In this document: piece by piece, positions 1-10,478 of the stretch
Position numbering within the stretch: the first letter of the stretch is position 1
Layout: each line of letters opens with the position of its first letter
Assembly (NCBI GenBank): GCA_023374045.1
Contig: CM041778.1
Coordinates: 289,703,533 to 289,767,532, forward strand
DNA: 64,000 nucleotides
Direction of reading: 5' to 3'
Origin: Limonium bicolor
Taxonomy: Eukaryota > Streptophyta > Magnoliopsida > Caryophyllales > Plumbaginaceae
Notes under the pieces: model-generated
Databases searched by the model: none
The model's input: the letters and a program-made list of their open reading frames with translations, nothing else
What the model was told of the DNA's origin: nothing
Program-made: the position numbers and the translations under genes

Positions 1-1163
1 GTGTGTTCTGGATTTGCGTTTTGATGTGTTACAACCCAGTGGGATTGGTATTTATTTTGCGTATTTTGATATGTAAGTATATTTTGACAATGATGAATCT
101 ACCTCTGTGATTCCCTTCTGTTTTGCAAACTCTGAGTGCTTCTGATTTAAGAGTTTCGATTCTGCAAATTAAATCGTTTGATTGACTTCGTGTTTGTGTT
201 TAATTATGTCTGATTTAATGCCTTTTCAATGGATTAACCCCCAAGGTGGTTTTCTGAAAGTGTGTGTCGATTTGGATTTGTTTTAGTGTTTCTGTTCGTT
301 TTTGTTCTGTTCTGGAAATTGCATTTTCGGGCTGTCCGAACTTCAGTCCTAACTTTGAAGTTAGGACAGACCTTTGTCGCGTTTTATTTTTCGAGTTTTG
401 CAGGTGTCCGAACTTCAGTCCGAACTTTGAAGTTCGGACACCCCTGTTTTATGAAATAATTCGAGCTTTGAAGCTCGAACTTCACTGCGTAACTTTTTCC
501 GAAAACCGTCCGAACATCAGTCCGAACTTCGATGTTCGTACACTCTATATTTCCCTTCTGTTTTCAAATTGACTTGTGTCCGAACTTTGAAGTTAGGACA
601 CAAGTTCGGACTACTCTCTGTTTTGACCATAACTTCTTCGTATGAGCTCCGTTTTGAGTGCTGTTTGCGGCGTTGGATTCCTCTTTCCGAGTGGTATCTG
701 TTTTTATGTGTTTTTGCATGTGTTTAAGTGTTTTCTGGTTTGAAGGTCTCCGATAAGCCTTTGACCTCTTATATGCTCTGAAAATGTGATTCGACCTCTG
801 ACTTCAGTTTTGCTTTCGTATTTACTAGTCGGGTTACGACTTCGGTTTTGCTAAGGCTTTCCGTTTGTAAGCTTCTGTTCTTATTTCGCTAAGCTTCTGC
901 TTTCCGCTCTGATCTGGCAAGGACTTCTGTCCTGTTCTGTATTAAGCTTTGATCTGTTCTGCGAGCTTCTGTTTTGGGACCTAGTCTTCTCTGTATCTGA
1001 ACTGTGGATGGTTGGTTTAGCTATCTCGTAGCACGCTATGTAGGACGTCCTTCTGTTTCACGGGTGATGTTCCCCGTTCTGTTCAAAGGTGTTCCACCTG
1101 TTCTGTTTACGAGTGAGGTTTCCTCGTTCTATTCACGAGTTGTTTGCTCGTTCTGTCTGTATG
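1..1163. other. Unassigned AT-rich non-coding DNA
   Basis: No convincing coding region is visible; the two short open frames around 262-572 run through a hairpin array and look fortuitous. The sequence has the texture of an LTR or untranslated leader of a plant retrotransposon. It contains the inverted-repeat array at 332-612, which shares its motif with the array in the TEK1 LTR. Short degenerate repeats around a 'gttct...cgag' theme follow at about 1040-1160. It ends exactly where the TEK1 LTR begins. It is probably the flank into which TEK1 inserted, perhaps an older element, but no terminus is present in the window. Confidence 0.5.
332..612. repeat. Inverted-repeat (hairpin) array, GTCCGAACTT motif
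   Basis: About four to five units in which GTCCGAACTT is followed within 20-30 bases by its complement AAGTTCGGAC, some copies diverged (AAGTTAGGACA; TGTTCGTACA). A related small palindrome, TTCGAGCTTTGAAGCTCGAA, lies between units. Spacing is irregular, so this is not a simple tandem repeat. The same motif recurs at 2615-2869 inside the TEK1 LTR. Confidence 0.8.
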
Positions 1164-4100
1164 TGTAACACCCCTACTACGTACTTAACAATAATTGAAA
1201 CCGCAGCAGAAATAACGACTAAACAATAACTAAACGGTTCGGTGCTACAACGCCATTAACCACCCACGTGGTTAACTACGCAGAATAAATACAAGTGTAC
1301 CGGTCTGATGATCAGACTCCCGAGCATTAGGTACTAACATCAATACATATTTACATTACCAACCATACCGAGTATTTACATTACAATGAAACTGTGAGCT
1401 GTAAACTGTGAACTGTCACTGTAACTGTCAACAACCGCCACTGTCAAGGTTAACGGTACCAAAATATAATGCCACGGGAGCACAGGCGCATCCCGGGCCC
1501 AACATCCAAAAATAACCGAAAGTACTTAAAACCTAAGATCTAAAGCCATTTCGCTTCCTCGATCCTCATCCTGCAACATAAATATGGAGCCCCCGAGGGG
1601 GTCAGCAACCCTTGGCTGGTATGGTTAACGCGCAGCCCATCGGCTACCGGAATACGCACAACTACTTGTCATGATAACATGGCATAGATTTTAAACAACA
1701 ACATATATGTACATAGCATAGCAAGGAATATTGCATAGCACAACAAACACACAACATCACGAGAACGATTCCTTTTAGGAACAAACCAACATAGTTAGAT
1801 CACATGGAGAGCCTAGAGAATGCTGCCAACTCATGCTAAGCTCGTTACATAACTCGTTACCGTCCTGTTAAATTGAACGAATAACTTAACACATAGGTGC
1901 GTCGGATATAGTGATCCAAGCACACCGAACAAAACATAGTATGCCCCTGTGGCCCGACGTGAGTCAGTAAAATAGCCTTGGTTAAGCTAAAGGGAAGGTT
2001 GAAAACCAAAAGAGTAGACAACCTTAACATACAAAGAGAATCGAACCGGTGATGACATCGACTCCCATACTCACACGCGTGGCCGGAACTACCGGACTCC
2101 TCACTTCTCGGTTAGCACTTGTTAGAAGTTCAACATCGAACTCAATAAACAAATCACAAACAAGTGGTTTGGTCTTTTTAGACACACACAAGAGAAATGA
2201 GTCACACCTTAACAACATAGTAATATTAACAACTGTAAACTCATTACATGACTTAAGTCTTACAAGGTCATAAACATATAGAAAAACAAACAACACACAA
2301 GCCGGTGTAAACCGGTAGGCTACAGACTGCAAGAAAACCATACCTTGGTCCTTGCTTCGACTGGTTTCCACCGTTGGAGAATCCTATACACATTTAGTAA
2401 CGTCGGTTAATTAACGCACTAGTTCGTTGTTAACGTATTACTTCACTTAACTAGTTATTTTATTTTCACACTTGTTATAACTTTTCACCCTTTTAATTGC
2501 CATTATAACTCACCTAACATGTCTTAGACAACCTCACATCATCATTACTAACTAATCACCATTTTTAGACAACGTTTTCTAGCCTTAAACAACATTTTTG
2601 GCCAACACAGTGGCATGTCCGAACTTGTGTCTGAGCTTCCCAAGTTCGGACGCAAGTCGAGACTCAAAGGGTGAAGCCAGACGTATGTCCGAACTTGTGT
2701 CTGATCTTCCTAAGTTCGGACATAGGTCAAGGAAAAATCAGGGAAAAGAGATGGCGGTATCCGAACTTCAAGGGTCGGATAGAAGTTCGGACACTGGCCG
2801 AGACTCAGAAAACTTAAACGCAACAGGGCACGTCCGGACTTCCAAATTCGGACGGAAGTTCGGACGTGTAGGAAAGTTCATTTTCTATACTCTTAAACCC
2901 TTGTTCATTTCTTACCAAAACTCCTAACACTTATAATGTTTTCTCCTTAGGTTTCTAAGTTGTGTTTCATGCCTATAATAACCATTATGCCAAAGTATTT
3001 TCCTCTCCATTACAACATCATCTTCCAAGCATTTTTCTTATGTCATTCTTGAATCTCTTTACAAATTTATACTTTCTCCTTATTTACCAAAATTTGCATA
3101 AGTCTCAACACACTCAAAAATGACTTTGGTGCATTCCAAAACACTCATTTGATTCCTACAATCTCTAAGATAATGCCTAAGTTCTTCTTGCACTCTAAAA
3201 ACACCTTAATACACTTTCTTTCCTTAGAAATATACCTAGTCACTTCTAACACTTCCTAGTTCACCAAATCTTATTTAAGCACTTGGAACTTCTTGTACAT
3301 TACCTAAATTTGACATGAACTCTCCTAGAACATTACTAAGCCAAAGCACATTGTTTTCACCATTAAACATTCAAGAACACTAAAATTCATCAAGAACATT
3401 CTTGTACACAAAACTTCACTCATTTAAAACTACATCACAATATAGTGCATAATTTAAATTGCTTGGCACTTAGGCCCTTAAAGTGCATAAACCATAAACA
3501 CTGAATTTCCCACATTATATTTGCCTTCGACCTGCAAATACACACAACAATACATATGTCCTTTAATAGTCCCCTTGAGAACATTTTACTAAGTCATTCA
3601 CCATTGGCTCCTTAAGTAGTTTTGATAAGCAATATAAGCTCATTTTCCTAAGACACTATAAGCTACATTAGGTTAGCATATTTACCTCTTTTCCTCACAA
3701 CTTCTTTCTTGTTTCCTTGATTAAAATCGGTAAGGATGTTTGATTGCTTGTCAACTTCTAATCAATATACAAACAATGAAATGAGTATACAAGCTTTATG
3801 CTTCATCTCATTGTAAACCCTAGATACATATATTGTCTTAGAACATTTAGATGATTGTTTTACCTTGGATATAACAGAGAGTTTGGATATGTAGCAAGAG
3901 AGGACTCCACCAAGCCCTTGGAAGATTCAAATGAAGCTAGAACAAGCAAGGTAAGGGCACCGTTAATGGTGTTTTTCGGACAACATACAAACATGAAGGA
4001 AATGTTATTTTTCTTTGAGTTTCCTTACCTAGAAGCAAAGGAGAACAATAATATGTGAAAAGATGAGCTCAAGCTCCTCCCATGGAGATTCCTCTTGGCA

Positions 4101-4966
4101 ACGAAATGGAGCCCTTGGAGTTTTGAAAGGATGAAGTTGAAGAGCTTGACAAGACAAAGAGAATGGTGGTCTTGGTTTTTGATTTGGCAAAGGGAGCTAG
4201 GAATTACAAGAGGTTGAAGATGATAAATGGTGGTGGTGCTGTGGCTTTACCGTGGAAGAGAGCAAGAAGGAAGGTAGAAGACGGTGGAAGTGTGAAAGAA
4301 ATGAGGAAGAATGAAGATAAGTTAAGTTTGTAAGATATTTATGCTTAAAGTAAATAGTTATTTGCTTTATCAATATTCTTTTACTTAATAAGCTAGCATA
4401 AGTGGTCACTCATTACCATAAAAACCAGCCCACTTTATGTTACTAAGGGTATTTTAGTCTTTGTTGACCATTTAACTTACTTATATAGACTTATGTTATA
4501 ACTAGCTTATTTTAGTTACTATTCACAAAACAAGGCACATAGTTGTGAAATTTTTGATTTCCCATTGATTTAGACTTCCTAATGTGATACTAAGTAGTAC
4601 ACATGTTAATTAAAGAGTAATGATGGACATTTAGCCACTCAAAACTCATTTACAAGACAATTTTTCAAAAATGTGCTTTAAGACTCCTTAAAGCACATTT
4701 TGTGTTTTAACTTGTTTTCAAGCTTGGTTTTCTTTGGTAATTGGTTTAATATGTTCATTAATATATAAATAAGGTCTTGGTAAGCTCATTAGGTCTTAAC
4801 CAAGCTTATCCCAAGCTTAGAGCACATTTTGGCCCTTATTGACTTTACGGTATTTATTTGTGTATTCTATGGTTTAAATTGTTTAATAATGTTTCTTAGA
4901 CTCTTTTTAGTCTTAATATACCATATTTTAATGTTTAAACAACATACCTAGGTTTAGGGTATTTCA
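1164..4966 (-). repeat. TEK1 3' LTR (3.8 kb)
   Basis: Plus-strand ends are TGTAACACCC (1164) and GGGTATTTCA (4966). The first 1.3 kb matches 11373-12642 nearly base for base. It is followed at once by the complement of a polypurine tract, which fixes the end. The preceding five bases GTATG are the left half of a possible target duplication; the right half is lost. The LTR has no coding capacity and carries the hairpin array 2615-2869. Its 4500-4966 end is clearly related to the start of the LARD3 LTR (shared stretch on 'aagcttgaaaacaagttaa'). Confidence 0.92.
2615..2869. repeat. Hairpin array in TEK1 LTR
   Basis: Four units pairing GTCCGAACTT (or TATCCGAACTT, CGTCCGGACTT) with a downstream AAGTTCGGAC. 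The outermost arms also pair, for example CACGTCCGGACTTCC with GGAAGTTCGGACGTG. The block is GC-rich compared with the AT-rich LTR around it. The matching part of the other TEK1 LTR is missing, so the two copies cannot be compared. Confidence 0.8.
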
Positions 4967-5002
4967 ATCTACCCCCCTTAAAAGAACTTTGTCCCCAAAG
5001 TT
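4967..5002 (-). promoter_or_regulatory. TEK1 polypurine tract with upstream hairpin
   Basis: On the minus strand the tract TTTTAAGGGGGGTAGAT abuts the 3' LTR start TGAAATACCC, as expected for the plus-strand priming site. Just upstream (4985-5002) is the perfect inverted repeat AACTTTGGGGACAAAGTT, with a 7-bp stem and a 4-nt GGGA loop. LARD3 and TEK5 carry the same or a near-identical hairpin at the same place. Confidence 0.85.
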
Positions 5003-5265
5003 CATGCTTCCCACATATCTTAGATATTAAAACACGGGAATACACATAAACAACACTTTCATAACAACATTAACAACATACTTACATAGAACCGGACACA
5101 AGGTCCAAACAACAAAACATCATTCAGACACAACGGTCTGTAACATAACAAGATAACAACATAACACATAGACAATGTATCCAAATACATGTCGTACACA
5201 CATAACCGAAACGGCTCTACCCCCCTTAAAATAGGGGTACGCCCCGTACCCTATACATATAAATA
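5003..5265 (-). other. TEK1 3' untranslated region
   Basis: AT-rich, non-coding stretch between the pol terminator and the polypurine tract. It contains an internal C-rich block at about 5219-5250 whose minus-strand sense is a second AAGGGGGGTAG-like run next to GGGGCGTACCCC-type text. TEK5 has the same block at 61412-61440, so it is conserved in the family. Confidence 0.6.
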
Positions 5266-6750
5266 CTAAGAAGTAAACAATGACGGGTACTTCGCCATCA
5301 TCTTATCTTCCAGCTCCTAAGTGGCCTCCTCGACGTCCTGGTCAGACCAGAGGACCTTCACCAGTCTCACAGACTTATGGCGAGTGTCTCGAGTCTTAGT
5401 GTCCAGAATCCGCACGGGAGTCTCCACTGATCGCATGGTCGGCTCTAAGGTTAGCCTTTCAGGCTGAAGTACATGAGACGGATGAGATATATATTTCTTC
5501 AACTGGGACACATGAAATACATCATGTACCTTGCCCAGCTCGGTGGGTAAATCAAGTTTGTAAGCTACCGGGCTGATCCGCTCCATCACAACATAAGGCC
5601 CCACATATTTCGTGCACAATTTGCCTTTCTGGCCAAAACGAAACACTCCCTTCATGTGGGATACTCTAAGAAATACCTGATCACCCACGGCGAATTCCAG
5701 GTCACGTCTGCGCACATCGGCGTATGATTTCTGCCTATCCTGAGCTGCCTTCATGTTAGCCCGGATTTGGTGTACTTCTGCTTGAACTTGTTCTAGATAC
5801 TCTGGTCCTATAATGACCGTCTCACTCGACTCATCCCAGCATAATGGTGTGCAGCATGGTCTACCGTACAAAGCCTGGAAGGGAGACATCTTGATCGAAG
5901 CATGGTAACTGTTGTTGTAACTAAACTCGATCAGATGTAACTTGTCAATCCAGCTGGTCTGAAAGTCAAGTGCACATGCACGTAACATATCCTCTAGTGT
6001 CTGGATGGTGCGCTCACTCTGACCATCCGTCTGTGGGTGGAACGCTGTACTTAGCTTCAGCTCGGTACCAAGCGCTTCCCGTGTGGATTTCCAGTACCTC
6101 GAAAGGAATCTGGTATCCCTATTAGACACAATCGTTTTCGGTACCCCATGGTGCCGTACTATCTCTCTGTCAAAGAGCTCTACAAGGTTTGCCACTTTCC
6201 AGGTGTCCTTCATCGGTATGAATCGAGCCACCTTGGTCAGTCGGTCAACAACAACCCAAATCATATTCAGACCTCCCCTTGTAGGCGGAAGCCCTACTAC
6301 AAAGTCCATAGAAATATCATGGAACTTCCACTCAGGCACTGGCATTGGCTGTACCATACCACCAGGCCTTCGGTGCTCAAACTTGATCTTCTGACAAGTG
6401 AGACACCTCAACATATAATCATTTACATCCTTTTTCATGCCTGTCCACCAAAAATATCTTTTCATACCTTTATACATTTTTGAAGCTCCGGGGTGAATCA
6501 AAGTCGTAGAACAATGGGATTCACTCAGTATGCGCTCCTTCAGCTCAGCGCTACTGCTCGGAATACACAGTCGGCCATTAAGCCTAATCAGGTCATCATC
6601 ATGGAGTCGGAAGTCGTACTTCTGACCCTCGAATGTGACATCAATAAGCTTCTGTCTGATCTCCAACATATACTGATCCTTCATCTGAGCACTCCGCACC
6701 TCATCAACCAAGCTAGTATGAGAGACTAACGAATGGAGAGAGTGTGCTCA
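5266..6750 (-). pseudogene. TEK1 integrase and chromodomain-like C-terminus (disabled)
   Basis: The open part is 5317-6711. It carries the HHCC zinc-binding region (HCSTTLIHPG...CLTCQ), then the catalytic core with first Asp in [10 protein letters not shown] and Glu in HPQTDGQSERTIQ. The second core position reads IVSNRDTRF, so the expected catalytic Asp is Asn; TEK5 keeps VSDRDT there. After the core come the GPY/F-like segment (KYVGPYVVMERI) and the family C-terminal VKVLW..DVEEAT. A TAG at 5317-5319 replaces the Trp codon expected after EEAT; reading continues to a natural stop near 5266. A TGA at 6748-6750 cuts the link to RNase H (Arg codon in the conserved ADALSRRAHS region). Confidence 0.93.
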
Positions 6751-8165
6751 GCGACTCAATGCGTCAGCTACCACATTTGCTTTACCCTCTTTATATTGTA
6801 AATTGATGTCATAGTCATTTAAGAACTCAACCCACCTTGTTCAACTCCTTCTGAGTGAACAAATACTTTAAACTCTTGTGGTCAGAATAAATTGTCACGC
6901 TTACCCCATACAAGTGATGTCGCCATATCTTCAGTGCGAAGACAATGCCACCCAATTCTAAGTCATGGGTAGGGTAGTTCTCTTCATGCTTCTTCAGCTG
7001 TCGGGAGGCGTATGCTACGACCTTCCCGTGTTGCATCAACACACAACCCATACCTCTTCCTGATGTGTCGCAATAGACCTCAAAACCATCTGGACCGTCT
7101 AGTATAGTATGGACTGGTGCAGATGTCAGAGCATCCTTGAGCCTCTGAAAAGAACTCTCGCAATCATCTGTCCACTCGAATGGAGCATCCTTCTTCATCA
7201 AGGAAGTCATCGGCTTCGAGACACTGGAGAAGTCCTTCACAGACCTCCTATAATAACCTGCCAGACCGAGGAAGCTCCGGATGTCGGTAACTGTCTTCGG
7301 CCTAGGCCAGGTACGCACTGCATCTATCTTTGCCGGATCAACAGCGATCCTGGCCACAAAAATCACATGACCAAGAAAGGATACTTGGTTCAACCAAAAC
7401 TCACACTTTGAAAATTTAGCATACAACTGATTCTTTCTCAATGTTTGCAACACACTCCTCAGGTGGCTTTCGTGCTCACCCTTCGATTTTGAATACACAA
7501 GAATATCGTCGATGAAGACTACCACTGACTTGTCCAACTGATCTTGGAACAAGCGGTTCATTAAGTCCATAAACTTGGCTGGTGCATTGGATAAACCAAA
7601 CGGCATAACCGTAAACTCATAATGTCCATATCTGGTTCTGAATGCGGTTTTCTCAATGTCACTCTCACGGATGGCAATCTGATGGTATCCGGATCGTAGA
7701 TCTATCTTGGAGAATACTGATGCTCCTCTCAACTGATCAAATAAGTCGTCGATGCGTGGTAAAGGATAACGGTTCTTCACCGTAACTGCATTCAGCTCTC
7801 GATAGTCAATACACAAGCGGAGGCTACCGTCCTTCTTCTTCACGAAGGACCGGTGCTCCCCATGGTGAAACGCTAGGGCGGATAAATCCCTTGTCGAGTA
7901 GGTCTCTCAGCTGCTCCTTGAGCTATGTCATCTCTGCTGGAGCCATACGGTAGGGCACCTTCACAATTGGTCCGGTGCCCGGAACCAAATCAATTTCAAA
8001 CTCAACTTTCCGTGCTGGCGGCATGCCTGGCAGTTCCTTAGGAAGTACATCAGGAAACTCCAACACTACCGGCACATCTGGGCTAAACTCTGGGTATCTC
8101 TCTATGTCCTGGACATAGCAGAGGTATACATCACTCCCTCGTCGTAATTCACGATACATGGCCAT
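6751..8165 (-). pseudogene. TEK1 reverse transcriptase and RNase H (disabled)
   Basis: The RT core is at 6827-7843: [17 protein letters not shown], the [12 protein letters not shown] block, [10 protein letters not shown], and the active site [11 protein letters not shown] (FxDD). RNase H follows with [11 protein letters not shown] and [18 protein letters not shown]. Damage: a TAG at 7923-7925 in the conserved AEMTELKEQL region, a two-base loss near 7845 before KKKDGS, and a small deletion near 6838 that removes part of the conserved LRQRRW motif and shifts the frame. The N-terminal linker to protease is open at 7923-8165. Family assignment is certain; function in this copy is lost. Confidence 0.93.
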
Positions 8166-8201
8166 GGCGGTGATGATCTGAGTCGAAGGCTCCCTGGGCC
8201 T

Positions 8202-8632
8202 CTAGCGGTATGATATAGTAACCCCAGACGGACTCCGAAGAAGCAGACGATGCTCGGCACATAGGATTCTGCCCTTGTACCGCTCCAACCAGTTCATCCC
8301 GACAATCACATCAAAACCAAGTCCGTCGAACTCTATCAAGTCGATCGGAAACTCTTCATCTCTAATTCGTATAACAACATCTCGGTGGTAGCGGGTACAC
8401 CTGATCCGCTCTTTCGACGGGAGAGTGACTAGAAAGTCTGGTATCTCATCACCGTCTAACCCCAGCCTCTTCGCAAAAGATAGCGAAATAAATGTGTGTG
8501 AGGCTCCGGAGTCGAACAAGATCGAAGCGTCCACGCCATTGACTGGAAAGGTACCGGTGAGGATTGTGCCGCTCTTGCCAGCTTCTGCCTCATTGCAGAC
8601 ACTCAGTATACCTCCCGTTCCGAGTGCACAGC
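8202..8632 (-). pseudogene. TEK1 aspartic protease (start of pro-pol)
   Basis: Retropepsin-like domain with catalytic ILFDSGASHTFIS and a later FDVIVGMNWLERYKG segment. It is closed by a TAG at 8202-8204 where the family reads on into RT. The frame is open upstream to 8651. At 8633-8634 the minus strand reads ...TGAATTAG|GC, a plausible splice acceptor, so translation may enter here as the second half of a spliced gag-pol message rather than from an ATG. The text after that acceptor (GCALGTGGILSVCNEAEAGK) fills the place of the usual Gag-protease linker. Confidence 0.85.
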
Positions 8633-8814
8633 CTAATTCATTGAAAAACTAATAAGTATTTGGTAATAACACGGTTGACATACTTCAAACAGCTCCACTT
8701 TATTCATTAACATTCTCTTTACACCACAAGTTGGTTACATCTCTGACATAACTAACACATACATAACATCCTTAACATACACTGGCTTAACAGATTACAT
8801 GATCACACAAGGCC
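8633..8814 (-). other. Spacer between AlkB stop and protease
   Basis: AT-rich, non-coding, intron-like. It ends in a T-rich stretch and the acceptor-like TTAG|GC on the minus strand. It contains an AATAAA-like hexamer (AATGAATAAAGTGG on the minus strand, about 8695-8710), which could instead be a remnant poly(A) signal of the captured mRNA. No coding potential. Confidence 0.45.
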
Positions 8815-9572
8815 TTAAAATTGCCTGAAGGTCAAATTCAAACGTCTGGGTTTCATGTGTGTGGCATTGATCACTGCCGATGGTGTGGTATTCAGTTTGA
8901 TCTTTTTGATGCCATGATATAGCATCCTTGACTGCCCACCCATGATTAACACATCTCCTGATTTTAACACTAGCTTCTTCGTGAGATCAGCACGCTTCTG
9001 CTCGCCGTACACAAACACTGCGGTATCACCAATGGACCAAGACACCACGGGTACTCCCTTACTTAGAGACTCGGGTGACTCGTCCTTATCTTGGTGTAAA
9101 CCTAACCGTCCACCTTCCTGGTAGAAGTTCACAATACATGAATCCGCTTGAACGCTTGGTATTGAGTCCGATTCAACTTTCTGAGCAATTCCCACGGCGT
9201 GGTTAACGACCGCAAGGAACTTCTTAGGTATCATCGGTACAGTTGCCCCATCTTCAGCTCGCACGTCTTGATATGTCTTGGTGTAAGGATTCCAGTCCTT
9301 ACCCATGCACATCATCTTCAATTTCATCTTCGACCCGCTCGGGTATTCGGGTGTGTAGAAACCTCCAGGTGCTGCTCCTAGTCCATTGCATCGTCTGATG
9401 ATTTGGATTTGCGCTTCCGGTGTCAAGTATCCATTTAAAAGTATCATACCTGGTTGGATGACCTGACATTGCTCCATTGGAAAGTCGGTGATGTTCATGG
9501 TGGTTTCTTCAGGGTTTGGTGTGGGTGGGATTGGATAGCAAATATTGAAGGCTCCTTTAAGTTTAGAATTAT
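8815..9572 (-). CDS. AlkB-type 2-oxoglutarate/Fe(II) dioxygenase captured in retrotransposon
   Basis: The Met-initiated frame 9498-8815 is 227 residues; the frame is open further upstream to 9576. Catalytic features, numbered from Met: substrate-loop Trp69, Asn124 and Tyr126 in VNFYQEGG, iron ligands His135 and Asp137 (GLHQDKDE) and His195 (MLYHGI), and Arg219-x-Asn221-x-Thr-x-Arg225 (RLNLTFR) for 2-oxoglutarate. All expected residues are present. Wording is closest, from memory, to the plant ALKBH1-like (ALKBH1D type) group, whose C-terminal ends in the same RLNLTFRQ; viral AlkB domains are less similar. Family members oxidatively remove alkyl groups from bases in DNA or RNA; substrate here is unknown. 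It sits between gag and protease in the same orientation and has no internal stop. The likely start is the acceptor at 9573 (TAATTAG|AT), which would fuse it to Gag; Met 9498 within an ACCACCATG context is the alternative. The segment shows no intron, which fits capture of processed RNA. Confidence 0.93.
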
Positions 9573-9699
9573 CTAATTAGGTGACTTTCACATTGTACTT
9601 TAATTCTTTACTCACATTGTGGTACACTTAGACTCACTAACACACATGCATGAAATGCGGTAAGCAATCACTTATTTCATTCAACGGTTTAGGCGGTAC
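9573..9699 (-). other. Putative intron joining gag to AlkB
   Basis: The minus strand reads CCAG|GTACCG at the 9700/9699 border and CACCTAATTAG|AT at 9573/9572. The length is 127 bases. Donor and acceptor are both phase 1, so removal fuses Gag in frame to the AlkB segment. Without splicing, Gag stops at TAA 9689-9691. The same donor is also phase-compatible with the acceptor at 8633. Predicted from sequence only. Confidence 0.5.
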
Positions 9700-10041
9700 C
9701 TGGTCTAGAAGAGGGCCCTGGTGCCTCAGACCGGTCCACCACATTCAAGGCGCCCTTGCCGGATCCCGACCCCTTCCCCTTCTGGGAATCTGTGTACCTC
9801 TGATCTAGGGGTGGCTGATTCGCCGTCTTCGAGCCATCGGTGGTCACGGTGGCCTTACCCTTCCACTGCCCCTTAGGCCTGTAGTTTCTGCCATTCGGGT
9901 TCTGGAAGCACTCGTAGTCACGGTGCCCCATCTTCTTGCAGAATCAGCACTGCACATCATCTCCCTTGCAGTCCTTGCCGGGGTGGTCTCCCTTGCACCA
10001 CTTGCAGTAGTAGTGGCGATCGGATCCAGAGCCCGTGCTAG

Positions 10042-10124
10042 CTGCCAACACATTACATATTCAGTACACACTCCACAAATAACAGCACACACCAGAATTC
10101 GGTATTCAAATTTAATTTAATTAC
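10042..10124 (-). other. Putative gag intron 2 (83 bp)
   Basis: Minus strand: AAGG|GTAATTAAATT at the donor and GTGTTGGCAG|CTAGC at the acceptor, phase 1. The body is AT-rich (tttaatttaatt) against GC-rich exons. Removal joins the Lys-rich gag tail to the zinc-knuckle exon in one frame; unspliced, the frame stops at 10117. Confidence 0.65.
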
Positions 10125-10383
10125 CCTTGGGCGGGTAAGAGCGTAAGGGCTTAGCCGCATATGCATATGTGAGCTGTAGCGGCTCCTCAGCAGTGGTGGT
10201 CTGGGCTTGGCCTTTGCCACCCTGTTGCTGTCCTTTCTGGGACTGGGGGTATGGCTTTTTCTTCTTTCCTCCCCCGTACCCTTGCGTGCTTTGGCCCTCG
10301 CTCATGGCCTTGCGCTTGAGCGCATTCTCCTCGTCCCTCAGACGGACGGTGATCTCTACAATAGCAGCGGCATGATAGCACTC

Positions 10384-10478
10384 CTATATTTAGGGTGTTA
10401 GTTATGCCCCGCAATTCAAACTCATAATTACATTAACACACTGCACATACTTACTCACATCACACTGTAGGTCATTAC
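10384..10478 (-). other. Putative gag intron 1 (95 bp)
   Basis: Minus strand: TTGCAG|GTAATGACC at the donor and CCTAAATATAG|GAGTGC at the acceptor, phase 0. Removal joins ...GYTTLQ to ECYHAAAIVE, a continuation typical of gypsy Gag after the core domain. Unspliced, the frame stops at 10455 after a short unrelated tail. Confidence 0.7.

Noticed and set aside
8815..9498. AlkB frame as an ordinary host gene that happens to lie near a transposon
   Set aside because: It is collinear with gag and pol, lies exactly between them, has phase-matched splice sites to gag, and no separate promoter or intron structure is visible. Comparison with other copies is still needed.
8815..9498. AlkB acquired from a plant RNA virus
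   Set aside because: The wording around the iron and 2-oxoglutarate motifs reads like plant ALKBH1-type proteins rather than viral AlkB domains. Judged from memory, not from a search.
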